Of a stretch of 64,000 bases of DNA, positions 12,088 through 24,315 are shown one piece after another. Within the stretch, counting starts at the first letter, position 1. Every line of letters begins with the position of its first letter. This DNA is from Carex sylvatica (Eukaryota; Streptophyta; Magnoliopsida; Poales; Cyperaceae): positions 186,001 through 250,000 of the forward strand of contig CAXKVR010000188.1 in assembly GCA_964058845.1 (NCBI GenBank). Reading direction: 5' to 3'. The notes under the pieces are model-generated. The model was not told the DNA's origin, did no database searches, and was given only the letters and a program-made list of their open reading frames with translations. The position numbers and the translations under genes were made by a program.

Positions 12088-15000
12088 CTACGTACCTGAA
12101 CTGTCGAATAACTCAGGATATTGCTCGCGAATTTTCGTTTCGAGTTCCCATGTTGCCTCTTTTTCCGAGTGTCTTCCCCATTGTACTAAAACAAGTCTAA
12201 TCGTTCGATTTCTTAACCTTTGCTCTTTTCTATCAAGTATTCGCATTGGTTCTTCTTTATAGGCCAAATTCTCATTAAGGTATAAGTCAGAATGATCGAT
12301 GCAGTGAGAAGGATCTCGTACATATTTTCGGAGTTGTGACACATGAAACACCGGGTGTACCCGGTCCAAGGCTGGAGGTAATGCAAGCTCGTAAGCTACA
12401 AGTCCTACTCGGTTCAGAATCTGAAAGGGACCGATATACCGTGGACTTAGCTTACCCGATACTCCAAACCGATGTACTCCTCTAACCGGAGATACTCGGA
12501 GCCACACATGATCACCTTCTTGAAACTCTAAAGGTCTTCGATGTACATCAGCATATCTCTTTTGTCGATCTTGAGCTGATTTGAGTCGGCTCAAGATAAC
12601 CTGTGTCTTTTCTGCCGCTTCTTGTATCAATTCTGGTCCTGTGGACGGATGAGTACCCGCCGGACCCCACCACAACGGTGTACGACAAATCTCTCCAGTA
12701 AGCGCTTCTAATGGTGGCATCCCGATACTTGAGTGATAACTGTTGTTGTAGGCAAATTCAACCAAATGCAAATGGTCGAGCCAAGACCCTCGAAAGCTCA
12801 AAGCACACGCTCGAAGCATGTCTTCCAATGTCTGGATTGTTCTTTCTGACTGTCCATCAGTCTGCGGATGATGTGCGGTGCTGAACCTCAGCTTCGTACC
12901 CATATTCTCTTGGAAACTTTTCCAAAAATGCGAAGTGAACCTGGTATCTCGATCAGATATAATTTCTCTTGGACATCCATGATATTTAACGAAAAATTTC
13001 AGAAACAAGTTGGCTAACGTTCGACCCGATGTATCAGGTCCGAGTGGAATAAAATGTGCCACCTTCGTCAATGTATCCACAATAACCCATATGGTATCGT
13101 GTCGACCCACTGTCCTCGGAAAACCAGATACGAAATCCATTGCAATAACTTCAAACTTACCTCTCTTCTTATTCAGCGGTTGAAGTAACCCAGCTGCCTT
13201 TCGTCGATCAGCCTTCACTTGCTGACAGACTTGACATTTCTCAACGTACCTTGTCACATCCCTTTTCATGTTCGGCCACCAGAAATATCGCTTCAGAGTT
13301 TGATACATTTTAACTTCGCCAGGATGGATCGTGTATCCTGAATCATGTGCTTCGGATAGAACTAGGGTCTTCAAATCTGAATCTTCAGGAATGCATATGC
13401 GGTTGCCAAACCGCAAGATACCCTCGTCATCAAGTCTAAATGGAGTGTCTCGGTCCGATTCTACATGTTCTCGAAATTTCTGACATTTCTGATCTTCGTG
13501 CTGCGCTACCCGTATACGGTCATGTAACTCCGGTCTCACCTCAATAGCAGCAGAAATAATGGACATACCAGCCGATTTATTCATACCCGCTTCTTCCTCG
13601 AGTAAGCGAGTTGCAACTGACTTTGCCAATTCGTGCGATGCTCCAACATGTAAATTCATCCTTCTCATTTCTTCAATCAACTGCACTTCACTTGAAATCA
13701 CGCTTGCCAGGTTAACCTGATTCTTCCTACTCAACGCATCTGCTACCGCATTAGCTTTGCCCGCATGATACTGAATATCGAGATCGTAATCCTTCATTAA
13801 CTCCAGCCACCTTCGTTGTCTCAAGTTCAGTTCCTTCTGAGTAAAGACATACTTTAAGCTTTTATGATCCGTGAAAATCTGGCACTTCACACCATACAAG
13901 TAATGCCGCCAAATTTTGAGCGCAAAGATCACCGCTGCTAGCTCCAAGTCATGAGTCGGATAGTTCTGTTCATGTGGCCGTAACTGTCGAGAAGCGTAGG
14001 CAATAACTTGCTCACCTTGCATCAAAACGCAACCCAAACCCGTACGGGATGCATCTGTAAACACCGTGTAGTCCTTTCCAGTTATTGGCATTGTAAGAAT
14101 CGGAGCTGACACTAGCCGACTCTTTAACTCCTCAAAACTTCTTTCTTGTTTTTCACCCCAATCGAACTTAACACCTTTATGTAGCAACTCCGTAAGAGGG
14201 CGGGCTAATTGTGAGAATCCAGCTACAAACCTTCGATAGTACCCCGCTAATCCGAGAAAACTACGAATCTCTGTAACAGTTGTTGGTCTTTTCCATTCAG
14301 TTACCGCTCGAATCTTCTCAGGATCTACCGCCAAGCCTTCACCCGAAACTATATGGCCCAAAAATGCCACCTTGTCCATCCAGAATTCGCACTTTGAAAG
14401 TTTGGCATAAAGCCGATGATCTCGTAGTCTTTGTAACACCACTTTAAGATGTGCCGCATGCTCCTCATATGAACGCGAATAGATCAATATATCGTCGATG
14501 AAGACCACCACACTTGAATCCAACAAATCTCTAAACACACGCTGCATAAGATCCATAAAAGCTGCCGGTGCATTGGTCAATCCGAATGGCATGACTAGGT
14601 ATTCATAGTGCCCGTACCTAGTACGGAAAGCCGTCTTCTCCACGTCACTTGGATATATACGCAACTGGTGATAACCCGTTCTTAAATCGATCTTGGAATA
14701 GACCGACGATCCTTGTAGCTGGTCAAAAAGATCATCAATCCTAGGCAATGGATACTTGTTCTTCACGGTCACCTTATTCAACTCCCGATAATCTATGCAC
14801 AACCGCAGAGTTCCATCCTTCTTTCTTACAAACAACACTGGTGCGCCCCATGGAGAAGTACTTGGTCGAATAAAGCCTTTCTCCAACATTTCTTCTAATT
14901 GCACCTTCAATTCTTTTAGCTCAGCCGGAGCCATCCGATAAGGAGCCTTCGAAATCGGAATTGTGCCAGGTATCAAATTAATGTTGAACTCAATTTCTCG

Positions 15001-16671
15001 CTCCGGGGGTAATCCTGAAATCTCATCAGGAAAGACATCAACGTATTCCGAAACAATCGGAATGTTAGATATTTCTGGAATTTCAGTAGCAGTACTCATA
15101 ACCCTCACTAAATATGCTGTACACCCCGACTCAATTAAGTGCCTTGTCTCTATTGCTGAAATATACGGTACCACCTCTTTTAATCCTCTACACTTTAATG
15201 CACATGTAGCACCACTTGACAATGCGAACTGAACGGTACGGCTCAAACAATCAATCGTAGCTAGGTGTTGAGTTAACCAATCCAAACCCAACAATGCATC
15301 ATACTCAGAAATGTCCATGACCAACATTTCGGCTAGAAAATCCCTTCCATCTACTCTCACTTTCAGGTTTCGGCATGTCCTCGCAATTTGGGTAGTTGAA
15401 CCGAGAGGGGTATGAACATCCAATACTCTCCCACTCGACTCCGTTAACCATCCACACTTCTCCACTAACGTACTAGATATGATCGAATTGCTACAACCCG
15501 TATCAATCAACACATATGCAAGATGTCCCGAAATAGAAATAGTACCTGCTAGCAAATCAGTCTGAGTAGAAATAGGAATCAACTCGTCTCCTGCATTCGG
15601 TAGCTCTATTGCCTCTACCGCGTGAACACTGGCTCGTCCTCCTGCCCGGCCTTCCCTCAACTGTGGTGTAGGGCCTCGACCTCGTAGCGAAGGTATGCCT
15701 CCACGTCCTCGCCCCTGTGGACCTCTATAACCACCACTGCCACTGCTCCCGGGTGTACTCGAAAAATTATTTGGGCAATCCTTGATCCAATGATTCTTGC
15801 TGCCACAGCGGAGACAAGTTTGGTTGAGGCGACGACACTCAAATTCGGTATGTGGCTTCATGCAAATACGGCACCAAGGTCCCGTAGCTCCCGGGGTAAA
15901 CTGAGGTACCGCTATCTGTCCCGTAGGGTATCTAGGGGCTTGAGGTCTAACCCCCGATCCACTCGCTTGCTTTCTTTGATCAAATTTAGGCCTAACATTT
16001 CTGGAGAGGGTTTGTTGCGCACTTCTCTTGAGATATACCTCTGTCTGCTCCGCACATCTCATAAGAGCTGGAACCCCTGCAGCTGTGGAATGATGTATGG
16101 CTAGTGCAATATTCGGGTCCAACCCGTCCAGATACTGCCTCCGGTATCTATCAAGATCCCTTTTCACATCTGGAGCATAGCGGGATAGGTCAAAGAACAA
16201 ACGGTTGTACTCCTCTACCGACCTTTCATTCTGTCTTAAGTTCAGGAATTGGCTTCTCAAAGCCTCCCGATGTAAATCACTCAAGAACTGCTCCCCAAAC
16301 TTCTGTTCAAACCATTCCCAGGTAATCTCTCCTTCGCCCCCTTCAAACTCCATTTTAACTCCCTCCCACCAATGCCTACCAGACTTTTCAAGCAATTGTA
16401 CGGCCAACTCCACTTTGTTCACCTCTGGCACTCGGCATAGGGTGAACTTTGCTTTCAGACTCACCATCCATTCTTCCGCAGCAGGATATCCCCCCGACCC
16501 ATCAAACCGAGGGGGTGTCAAACGCATAAATGCTTCATATAATTGTCGAAATTCCTCCCCATTTGCTCCAGCCACAGGAGCTGGTCCGCGTTCCAGATTT
16601 TCCGCTCTACGACCTCTTTCATAGGCTGCAATTAACATTTCTCCGAGATCTCTCTCCATTTGACTATTCAA
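12088..16671 (-). CDS. Gypsy gag-pol polyprotein with C-terminal chromodomain
   Basis: A single 1527-aa open frame. In order: retrotransposon Gag (about residues 70-165); CCHC knuckle [14 protein letters not shown] (about 286-299); aspartic protease [12 protein letters not shown] (about 388); reverse transcriptase with [11 protein letters not shown] and catalytic FIDDILIYS (about 724); RNase H starting [10 protein letters not shown] (about 871); integrase zinc finger from HPGEVK (about 1116) with CQVCQQVK, then a core beginning MDFVSGFPR and an [13 protein letters not shown] motif; and a C-terminal chromodomain ([20 protein letters not shown]). Chromodomain integrases of this type usually direct insertion toward heterochromatin. 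No stop or frameshift is present, unlike the other elements here. Confidence 0.97.
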   Translation of the reverse strand: MNSQMERDLGEMLIAAYERGRRAENLERGPAPVAGANGEEFRQLYEAFMRLTPPRFDGSGGYPAAEEWMVSLKAKFTLCRVPEVNKVELAVQLLEKSGRHWWEGVKMEFEGGEGEITWEWFEQKFGEQFLSDLHREALRSQFLNLRQNERSVEEYNRLFFDLSRYAPDVKRDLDRYRRQYLDGLDPNIALAIHHSTAAGVPALMRCAEQTEVYLKRSAQQTLSRNVRPKFDQRKQASGSGVRPQAPRYPTGQIAVPQFTPGATGPWCRICMKPHTEFECRRLNQTCLRCGSKNHWIKDCPNNFSSTPGSSGSGGYRGPQGRGRGGIPSLRGRGPTPQLREGRAGGRASVHAVEAIELPNAGDELIPISTQTDLLAGTISISGHLAYVLIDTGCSNSIISSTLVEKCGWLTESSGRVLDVHTPLGSTTQIARTCRNLKVRVDGRDFLAEMLVMDISEYDALLGLDWLTQHLATIDCLSRTVQFALSSGATCALKCRGLKEVVPYISAIETRHLIESGCTAYLVRVMSTATEIPEISNIPIVSEYVDVFPDEISGLPPEREIEFNINLIPGTIPISKAPYRMAPAELKELKVQLEEMLEKGFIRPSTSPWGAPVLFVRKKDGTLRLCIDYRELNKVTVKNKYPLPRIDDLFDQLQGSSVYSKIDLRTGYHQLRIYPSDVEKTAFRTRYGHYEYLVMPFGLTNAPAAFMDLMQRVFRDLLDSSVVVFIDDILIYSRSYEEHAAHLKVVLQRLRDHRLYAKLSKCEFWMDKVAFLGHIVSGEGLAVDPEKIRAVTEWKRPTTVTEIRSFLGLAGYYRRFVAGFSQLARPLTELLHKGVKFDWGEKQERSFEELKSRLVSAPILTMPITGKDYTVFTDASRTGLGCVLMQGEQVIAYASRQLRPHEQNYPTHDLELAAVIFALKIWRHYLYGVKCQIFTDHKSLKYVFTQKELNLRQRRWLELMKDYDLDIQYHAGKANAVADALSRKNQVNLASVISSEVQLIEEMRRMNLHVGASHELAKSVATRLLEEEAGMNKSAGMSIISAAIEVRPELHDRIRVAQHEDQKCQKFREHVESDRDTPFRLDDEGILRFGNRICIPEDSDLKTLVLSEAHDSGYTIHPGEVKMYQTLKRYFWWPNMKRDVTRYVEKCQVCQQVKADRRKAAGLLQPLNKKRGKFEVIAMDFVSGFPRTVGRHDTIWVIVDTLTKVAHFIPLGPDTSGRTLANLFLKFFVKYHGCPREIISDRDTRFTSHFWKSFQENMGTKLRFSTAHHPQTDGQSERTIQTLEDMLRACALSFRGSWLDHLHLVEFAYNNSYHSSIGMPPLEALTGEICRTPLWWGPAGTHPSTGPELIQEAAEKTQVILSRLKSAQDRQKRYADVHRRPLEFQEGDHVWLRVSPVRGVHRFGVSGKLSPRYIGPFQILNRVGLVAYELALPPALDRVHPVFHVSQLRKYVRDPSHCIDHSDLYLNENLAYKEEPMRILDRKEQRLRNRTIRLVLVQWGRHSEKEATWELETKIREQYPELFDSSGT

Positions 16672-16783
16672 TAATCAATAAGTTAATATTTCAATTCACG
16701 CAGTTTAACGTTACCAATCTAACTCTAGACTTACCCCACTCGTTTATCCTATCATGTCTGGTTAGGGTTTGAAAACAAACCTT

Positions 16784-16797
16784 TGCTCTGATACCAA
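16784..16797 (-). promoter_or_regulatory. Primer binding site of the gypsy element
   Basis: The minus strand reads TTGGTATCAGAGCA, complementary to a plant tRNA-Met 3' end, eight bases from the 5' LTR. Confidence 0.88.
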
Positions 16798-16805
16798 CAA
16801 TTAAC

Positions 16806-19118
16806 TGTCACACCCCGGAACCAGGGGGCGCGACAGTTACGCCGTGAATATATATTTTCTATATACTCACGAGGCAAGAACGATGAGATGATTCATATTC
16901 ATCCCAATTTTATCGGATAATTTAAATCTTTCAGACAAGCAGTTAATGAAAATCAGATAATTAAAACACATCCTACTTACAACACCTCCTACTTACAACA
17001 CCTCCTACTTAACGAATTAAACATTTACACTACATAATTAAAATAAGTTTTACAAAGGTCTGGTTCAAAGGTTATACACAACAAAATATGATCTGAGTAC
17101 TTAACTAGTACAAAACGATCATTAATTAAGGCATATCTATACCTCTCCTTTCTTATCCTCGCCGCACGATCTCGAAATCCTATTCCTTCTTTCCTGAAAA
17201 ACCCACGAGGGGGAAGAGGGGTGAGAAACTTATTCGCAGTTTCTCAGTGCAGAATTTAAATAGGGCTACTGGATTTGTAAGAAATCCAAAATCAGAATTA
17301 AATCAATTCATTAGTATATTAATCAGTTAAATCATGAAATGCAATTACTTTAAAAGGGAATTCAAGTGAACTTCTACTATTATCACATTCGGAGAAAAAT
17401 CAAAACGGAATTATTCAGGATGTTTGGACCTAAATGCAAACTCTCTAAGTCAGGTTGGAAAGATAGAAATCAGTTATCTATCTTTGTCGGCTTAACCGTT
17501 CTATTGGTTCTGGTTTATAATTAAACATGCATATCAATCAGAATTTCACGGATAGCAATAAAGTAACTCGATCAGAAACAAAGATTATCAATACAGTAAC
17601 AGTTTCACATCAATCACTATACCGCAGTTCAGTATTCCAACAATCACAATAATATATGTAATAACAGTATCCCCTACCCAACCGGTACTGGGTTCAGTGG
17701 GGTCATTCCCCAAATGCGCATATGGTTCCTGAGGCAAAGTCTAGCGTCGACTCTAGACTTTGCAATAACTATGATATAATATAACAATATCAATTCAGTA
17801 CTGTGGTTTCATTCCATTATCAGAATCAAAGGAACAGTAAAATCGATAAAACCATACCAATATGCTAGATCATCCTAAATATAGCAATTCCGATATATCA
17901 TTTACTTAACTATGCAATAATGCTATGATGCATGCAATTAGAAATTCAACATGCCATTATACGTAATTATTTAATTCTTAAAAAATAAATCCCAAAACAG
18001 ATCCCGTGAACCCCCGCACCTGATCACGTAAGATGCGTAGAGAATCAGCTATCACTAGATTCCGAACTTCCGACGATTTCGCTGAATCGTACTCGATAGG
18101 GTCTATGCCTATGTTAATAAAGCATAGATGAATTAATAAAATAAATTCCTATAAACTAACTAATCAGAATCAAATCGATTATCGAGGTATAACGTTTCAG
18201 ATCAAATTTGAATTCGAATCTCATCAAAAATATAACAATATCAATTGAATTAGGGTTTCCAAAAGAAAAGAAAGACAAATCAGATCAATTATCACAAATT
18301 AACAACTAATCGAGCTAGAACTCGATTACTGAAACCCTAATTCGAATTTCAACCGAAATCACGACAAATCGAATAATTTAGGATTTTCAAGGAATTGCAA
18401 AAGAGATGTATATACCAATTTGAAGCTTTAGAATCGATCAAGGATCGTCAATTCAGCTCGAATCTCAATTTTCCGGTCAGTTCGATCAGATTCCGCGCTC
18501 AATTTCTCTCTCTCTCTCTCTTTCTCTTTTTCCTTTCGGCTAACCTAACTCTCTCTTTTAATTCCCGTAAAATGAGAAGAAGAAGGAGGATTTTGATTTA
18601 TAATTGAAATTTTGCAAATAAACCCCTCAAAAATAACAAAATTACATTTCAGTGCGGATCATTCATCCGCACTGCGGATCCTCTCCATCCGCACTGCGGT
18701 CTCTCCATCCGCACTGCGGATCATCCAGCCGCATTCACTGCGCAGAAGAAAAAGTCCGAGCCTAGTGCGGACGCACTGAGGCCAGTGCGGATGCTCCCAT
18801 CCGCATTCAGTACTTAGCGAAATTTTCAGAAGAGTACAGAACTCACCCGCAGTGCGTGTGCCCATCCGCACCACCATCCGCACCCAGAGATTTTTCAGCC
18901 GTTTATTAAGGAACTTGTCCCAGTGCGGGTGAAGCCACCCGCAGTGCGGGTCATCCATCCGCACTGGACCATTTTTCTATATTATAATTCAATTTTCGAC
19001 GCCTTAACTCAATCAGTTAGTATAAAAATATTTCCAAGCATTAGACCTTTAACTTTTAAAACTATATTTAATTTAATCTTTTGAAATCTTATTATTTTAA
19101 AAGTTCCACTACGTTACA
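16806..19118 (-). repeat. Gypsy 5' LTR
   Basis: 2313-bp partner of 9732-12044 with no mismatch noticed by eye. It holds the second copy of the GTGCGG array (18652-18971). It would drive the element's transcript leftward. Confidence 0.95.
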
Positions 19119-19123
19119 CAGCA

Positions 19124-19446
19124 TCTATGCTATTTTCGAAAATACTTCATCCACTATGCCATGCATTTAATTTATAATACCAAAAAAATGAGCATAATTA
19201 AGGGGCTATATGTATGAAAGTTGTTGCTGAACATCAGATATTAAATGAATCAGATAGAAACATTTGCTTTCAAAATATAGTGTACTATGTCCTGTTCCAG
19301 TACGAATAAAAGCTGAAATTGAAGAATAAAATCCTTTTTATTTCCTCATAAAATTTCACCTAAAAGGACAGTTAATGATGTTTATATTATGTGAGAAGGT
19401 TTTCCATTAATGAGGATATCTAAGATAATATCTCCTCTTAATTGCT
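19124..19446. other. Intergenic gap between gypsy element and duplicated upstream region
   Basis: AT-rich single-copy-looking sequence that continues the DNA interrupted at 9731. No coding potential, repeat or RNA signal was recognised. Confidence 0.5.
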
Positions 19447-19835
19447 AGTACCTGTTTATATGCTCTATTTAGATTCTTCATTATTGAGCTAATTTTCAAA
19501 TTGATGTGAGCCAGTTGTTAGCAAATACGATAATCTAGTAATTTTTAATAACATGATAATCTAACTTTTGGGATGTGGTGCTATTAGCTGGTAACATGAG
19601 CAATCTGTGGTCTACCCACAGATTGGCAAATTTTTTAAGGGTTCTAGATAACTAAACAAGGCTAACTCTTAGTTGGAGATTATCCCAATTCAATCTTAAT
19701 ACATCATCACAGTAGCACAAATCCTATTCCTTTCTTGCAAAATTTTCAACTACAAAACGAGTCAATGCTTTTCCAGGTTTCACCTAAATGTGAGAACCAT
19801 AATATTGTAAAATAATAAACACTGGGCCTTCTTCT
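19447..19835. repeat. Duplicated upstream region, copy B
   Basis: Second copy of positions 1-385, including the inverted repeat at 19602-19610/19616-19624. It carries an extra TATTTAGATTC-like insertion near 19470. No PCO exon follows: the similarity ends just before the large palindrome. This suggests a truncated tandem duplication. Confidence 0.75.
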
Positions 19836-20195
19836 GAATAAAATATAATTTTGATTTCCGAACTCAGATTTCAAAGACGAAGTTGTACATATATATATAT
19901 AGAGAGAGATGCCGATTTTTTTATTAATAGAAAATAAATTAATAAAATATCGAAATAGGATATAAGATTTGAGTTTTGTCAAAAAATAAGTAGAATGGGA
20001 TCTGTTATGCCGTCCCAACGGACGGTACATTTTTTTCCGTCTGGTTTATCCTAATTAACTCCTGAACAAATTAGCAGTAAAAAAAAAAAAAAAAAATCCA
20101 GACAGTGAGAGAAGACCCGTCCCGAATTTAGTGAAAAAAAAAAAAAAATCCCGGACAGAAAAGTAAGACCGTCCGATTTCCTTTCTGTTTTGTTT

Positions 20196-20500
20196 TTATA
20201 TTATAATATTATTATATTATATTATAATATATTACATCATATTACATTACATTACATTATATTATATTATATTATATTACATTACATTATATTATATTGT
20301 ATTCTATTATATTATATTGTATTCTATTATATTATATTGTATTGTATTACATTACATTACATTATATTATATTGTATTATATTATATTGTATTGTATTGT
20401 ATTATATTGTATTATATTATATTATATTACATTATATTATATTATGATTTTATATTATATTATTATATTAATATACTTATATATATTATATTATGAGTAG
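20196..20500. repeat. TTATA pentanucleotide array, left arm
   Basis: Interspersed TTATA, TTACA and TTGTA five-base units over about 300 bp. The open frames across it rich in Tyr, Ile and Leu are low-complexity artefacts. Its inverted counterpart is at 21435-21690. Confidence 0.9.
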
Positions 20501-21434
20501 AAATAGAATTTTCTTAAGCTCACCAAAGTGTTTGGTAAGCTTAACTCTAAAACTCATTAAATTGGTTTCAAATAACGAATTCGAACCGTTAGAACTCGTC
20601 TATCTTACGAGTGATGCGTCTACATGTAAAAATTTTAAACATTTGAATTAATTTAGTATAAAGTCAATCGGTCAAATTAAAAGGTTAATAAATTAATTTT
20701 AGTGCATTCATTTTTTGAACATTTTTTGACCGCTTGACTTTATACTAAATTAATTCGAACGTTTAAAATTTTCACATGTAGATGCACCACTCGTAAGGTA
20801 GGCGGGTTTCAACGATTCGGATTCGTCATTTGAAACCGATTTGATGAATTTTGAAGTTAAGCTTACCAAACACTTTGGTGAGTTTAAGAAAACCCTATTT
20901 CTACTCATAATATAATATATATAAGTATATTAATATAATAATATAATATAAAAAATAAAATAAAATATAATATAATATAATATATATAAAATCATAATAT
21001 AATATAATATAATAATATTATAATTTTATAATTTTATAATTTTATTCGGTTGTAAGCTCACTAAAGTGTTTGGTGAGCTTAACTCCAAAATTTATCAAAT
21101 CAGTTTCAAATGACGAATCCGAACTGTTAAAATCCGCCTACCTTACAAGTGATGCATCTACATGTGAAAATTTTAAATGTTCGAATTAATTTAGTATAAA
21201 GTGAAGCGGTCAAAAAAAGTTCAAAAAATGAATGCACTAAAATTAATTTATTAACCTTTTAACCGATTGACTTTATACTAAATTAATTCAAATGTTTAAA
21301 ATTTTCACATGTAGACGCATCACTCGTAAGATAGACGAGTTCTAACAGTTCGAATTCGTCATTTGAAACCAATTTAATGAGTTTTGGAGTTAAGTTTACC
21401 AAACACTTTGGTGAGCTTAAGAAAATCCTATTTC

Positions 21435-21690
21435 TACTCATAATATAATATATATATAAGTATATTAATATAATAATATAATATAAAATCATAATATAAT
21501 ATAATGTAATATAATGTAATATAATATAATATAATATAATATAATACAATACAATGTAATATAATATAATACAATGTAATATAATGTAATATAATGTAAT
21601 GTAATGTAATATAATACAATACAATATAATATAATATAATATAATATAATACAATACAATATAATGTAATATAATGTAATATTATATTAT
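21435..21690. repeat. TATAA pentanucleotide array, right arm
   Basis: Reverse complement of the left array, with TATAA, TGTAA and TACAA units. A shorter related tract lies near the palindrome centre (about 20905-21010). Confidence 0.9.
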
Positions 21691-21985
21691 AAAAAACAAA
21701 ACAAAAAAGAAATCGGACGGATCTTACTTCTCCGTCTGGGATTTTTTTTTTCTGCTGAATCCGGGATGGATCTTCCCTCACCGTTCGGATTTTCATTTTT
21801 TTTTAACGCTAATTTGATCGGGGGTTAATTAGGATAAACCGGACAGAAAAAAATATACCGTCCGTTGAGACGGCATAACAGATCCCGTTCTACTTATTTT
21901 TCGACAAAACTGAAATCCTTTACCCTATTTTGATATTTTATTAATTTATTTTCTATTAATAAAAAAATTGGGAGAGAGTTGGGCT

Positions 21986-22348
21986 ACGGTACTTCACGAA
22001 GTAAAGTGAATGTTTTACTTCACATTTATATCTTCAATTTCAAAGTTCAAAACTTTGATCCGAACCGTTCAAGTTGATCTACATATTAAATTGTACTTGG
22101 AGACTAAATTTTATATTTTTTGGAAATTTTTTACTATTTTATTAGAATTTTTGAAAATAACAGTTTTTCAGAAAATTCTGAACCATCAAACACAGTGATT
22201 TTCAAAAATTCTAAAGAGATGGTAAAAAAAATTCAAAAAATATAAAATTTGGTCTCCAAGCACAATTTAATATGAAGATCAACTTGAATGATTTGGATCG
22301 ACATTTTAAACTTTAAAATTGTAAAATATGAGTGTGAAGTAAAATAGT
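21986..22348. mobile_element. Palindromic MITE a
   Basis: Two arms meet near 22180. The left arm starts near TTTTACTTCACATTTA and contains a GATCCGAACCGTTCA block. The right arm repeats both in reverse complement, ending near GTGTGAAGTAAAAT. It abuts the large palindrome. No coding capacity. Borders approximate. Confidence 0.7.
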
Positions 22349-22915
22349 ATTTTACTCATATTTTGCGATTTTAAAGTTTTTAACAAAATCACTATATTCA
22401 GACCATTGAATTTTTGTACCCATCTTAATAAATAGTACAAAAATTCAAAAAAATATAAAATTTGATCTGCAAGCACATTTTAACATATCCATTATGTTGA
22501 ATGGTTTGGATCGACTTTTTGGACTTTGAAAATATAGAGTGTAATCTGACAATTACACATTTTTTGGTGACACCAAATTACACTCTCGATTTTCAAAATT
22601 TTTGAAGTTCAAATAGTCGATCCAAACTGTTCAACATAATGAATATATTAAAATGTGCTTGTAGATCAAATTTTATAATTTTTTGGAATTTTTTTTACTA
22701 TTTATTAAGTATTTAACAAAATCGATATATTCAGACCATTGAATTTTTATACCCATCTTAATAAATAGTAAAAAAATTCAAAAAAATGTAAAATTTGATC
22801 TGCAAGCACATTTTAACATATCCATCATGTTGAACGGTTTGGATCGACTGTTTGAACTTCAAAAATATAGTGTAATCCGGTATCACTAAAAAATAGTGTA
22901 ATTGGATCCCTCCTC
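22349..22915. mobile_element. Palindromic MITE b
   Basis: Contains two inverted copies of an arm with ATTTTGATCTGCAAGCACA and GGTTTGGATCGACT, and an inner inverted repeat around AATTACACTCTC. It is related to MITE a but has a different tip. Related half-element sequence resumes at 24316-24500. Borders approximate. Confidence 0.65.
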
Positions 22916-23375
22916 ATATATATATAGAGAGAGAGAGAGATGGGCTATGGTACATTGTAATGCATAGATATTTTTGTGCATTAGACCATAAATCATCAGA
23001 TTCAAAGTTCAAATGACCTATCCAAATAGTTTATCTTGTTCTCCATATTAATATGTGCTTGGAGACCAAATTTTACATTTTTTGGAATTTTTTTACTATT
23101 TATTAAGCCACTTTGAAAATAGCTGATCCAATGATGCCTTTTGATTTTACTGTTACCGTTAGATCAGCGGTTTTCAAAGTGGCTTAATAAATAGTAAACA
23201 AATTTTAAAAAATGAAAAATTTGGTCTCCAAGCACATATTAATATGGCGAACAAGATGAACGGTTTGGATCAGTCATTTGAACTTTAAATCGGTGATTTA
23301 TAGTCCAATGCACAAAAATATTTATGCATTGCAATGTACCATAGCTTACCCCTCTCTCTCTCTCTATCTATATAT
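22916..23375. mobile_element. Palindromic MITE c
   Basis: Starts in (TA)n(GA)n, then TGGGCTATGGTACATTG, and ends with the reverse complement into (TC)n(TA)n. The internal arms carry TTGGAGACCAAATTTTACA and GCCACTTTGAAAAT. The centre is near 23145. Confidence 0.8.
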
Positions 23376-23829
23376 GCCTATGCATTGCAATGTATGGTAG
23401 ACTTACTCTATATGAGTAAGTCTACCATACATTGCAATGCATAGGCACCTCTATGCATTGGACTATAAATCACTATATTCAAAGTCCAAATGACCGATCC
23501 AAATCGTTCATCTTGTTCTCCATATTAATATGTGCTTGGAGATCAAATTTTACATTTTTTGGAATTTGTTTACTATTTATTAAGCCACATTGAAAATCGC
23601 TGATCCAACGGTTACAGTAAAATCAAAAGGCACCGTTGGATCAGTAATTTTCAAAGTGACTTAATAAATAGTAAAAAAATTCTAAAAAATATAAAATTTG
23701 GTCACCAAGCACATATTAATATGGAGAACAAGATGAACGGTTTGGATCGGTCATTTGGACTTTGAATCCGTGATTTATAGTCCAATGCATAGAGGTGCCT
23801 ATGCATTGCAATGTATGGTAGACTTACTC

Positions 23830-23832
<3 letters not shown>
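23376..23832. mobile_element. Palindromic MITE d plus a remnant end
   Basis: A full palindrome runs from about 23412 (GAGTAAGTCTACCATACATT) to about 23832. It is preceded by an orphan copy of its right tip (23376-23411), probably left by an earlier insertion or excision. The inner arms match those of c and e. Confidence 0.75.
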
Positions 23833-23872
<40 letters not shown>

Positions 23873-24315
23873 GTTGGCTACTATGCTTATATAAGCATAT
23901 CTCCACATATGCTTATAACTCATTTTTGTGTTTCCAATGTCCAAATGGTCGATCTGAACCGTTAGATGCGATATCTATATTGAAATGTGCTTGGAGACCA
24001 AATTTTATATTTTTCTGAATTCTTTTACTATTTATTAAGCCACTTTGAAAATCGTTGATCCAACGGTGGCTTCTGATTTTACTGTTTTTTTAAGCCACCG
24101 TTGGATCAGCGATTTTCAAAGTGGCTTAATAAATAGTAAAAAAATTCAGAAAAATGAAAAATTTGGTCTCCAAGCACATTTCAATATAGAGATCATATCT
24201 AACGGTTCAGATCGACCATTTGGACATTGAAAACACAAAAATGAGTTATAAGCATATGTGGGGATATGCTTATATAAGCATAGTAGCCAACCCCTCTCTC
24301 TCTCTATATATATAA
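23833..24315. mobile_element. Palindromic MITE e
   Basis: Bounded by (TA)n(GA)n at 23830-23872 and (TC)n(TA)n at 24294-24314. The tip is GGTTGGCTACTATGCTTA and the inner arms are the shared TTGGAGACCAAATTTTA and CCACTTTGAAAATCG segments. The centre is near 24088. Confidence 0.82.

Larger units (their letters stand above)
9732..19118 (-). mobile_element. Ty3/gypsy chromovirus (Tekay/Del type), apparently intact
   Basis: 9.39-kb element with 2313-bp LTRs at 9732-12044 and 16806-19118 and a perfect 5-bp target duplication CAGCA (9727-9731, 19119-19123). A tRNA-Met primer site lies eight bases inside the right LTR and a purine tract flanks the left LTR, so it reads leftward. The internal region is one uninterrupted 1527-codon gag-pol ending in a chromodomain. 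I found no difference between the LTRs by eye, and short frames inside both translate identically. Identical LTRs, perfect duplication and an open polyprotein point to a very recent and possibly still mobile insertion. Confidence 0.97.
19890..21985. mobile_element. 2.1-kb near-perfect palindrome (foldback element)
   Basis: The two halves are reverse complements from the AGAGAGAG border on the left to the matching border on the right, with the centre near 20940. Matching pairs include the outer arms with CCGTCC near 20010-20040 and 21855-21875, pentanucleotide arrays at 20196-20500 and 21435-21690, and a segment from CTTAAGCTCACCAAAGTG (about 20514) with its complement (about 21420). Each half contains a smaller palindrome (about 20510-20900 and 21055-21430). 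No transposase is present. It is a non-autonomous foldback or nested MITE of unknown superfamily. Confidence 0.85.

Noticed and set aside
14963..16772. Plus-strand frames opposite gag-pol
   Set aside because: Shadow frames of the minus-strand polyprotein with no independent support.
20190..20500. Open frames of 67-85 codons rich in Tyr, Ile and Leu (also 21283-21796)
   Set aside because: Translation of a TTATA pentanucleotide repeat. No start context or homology.
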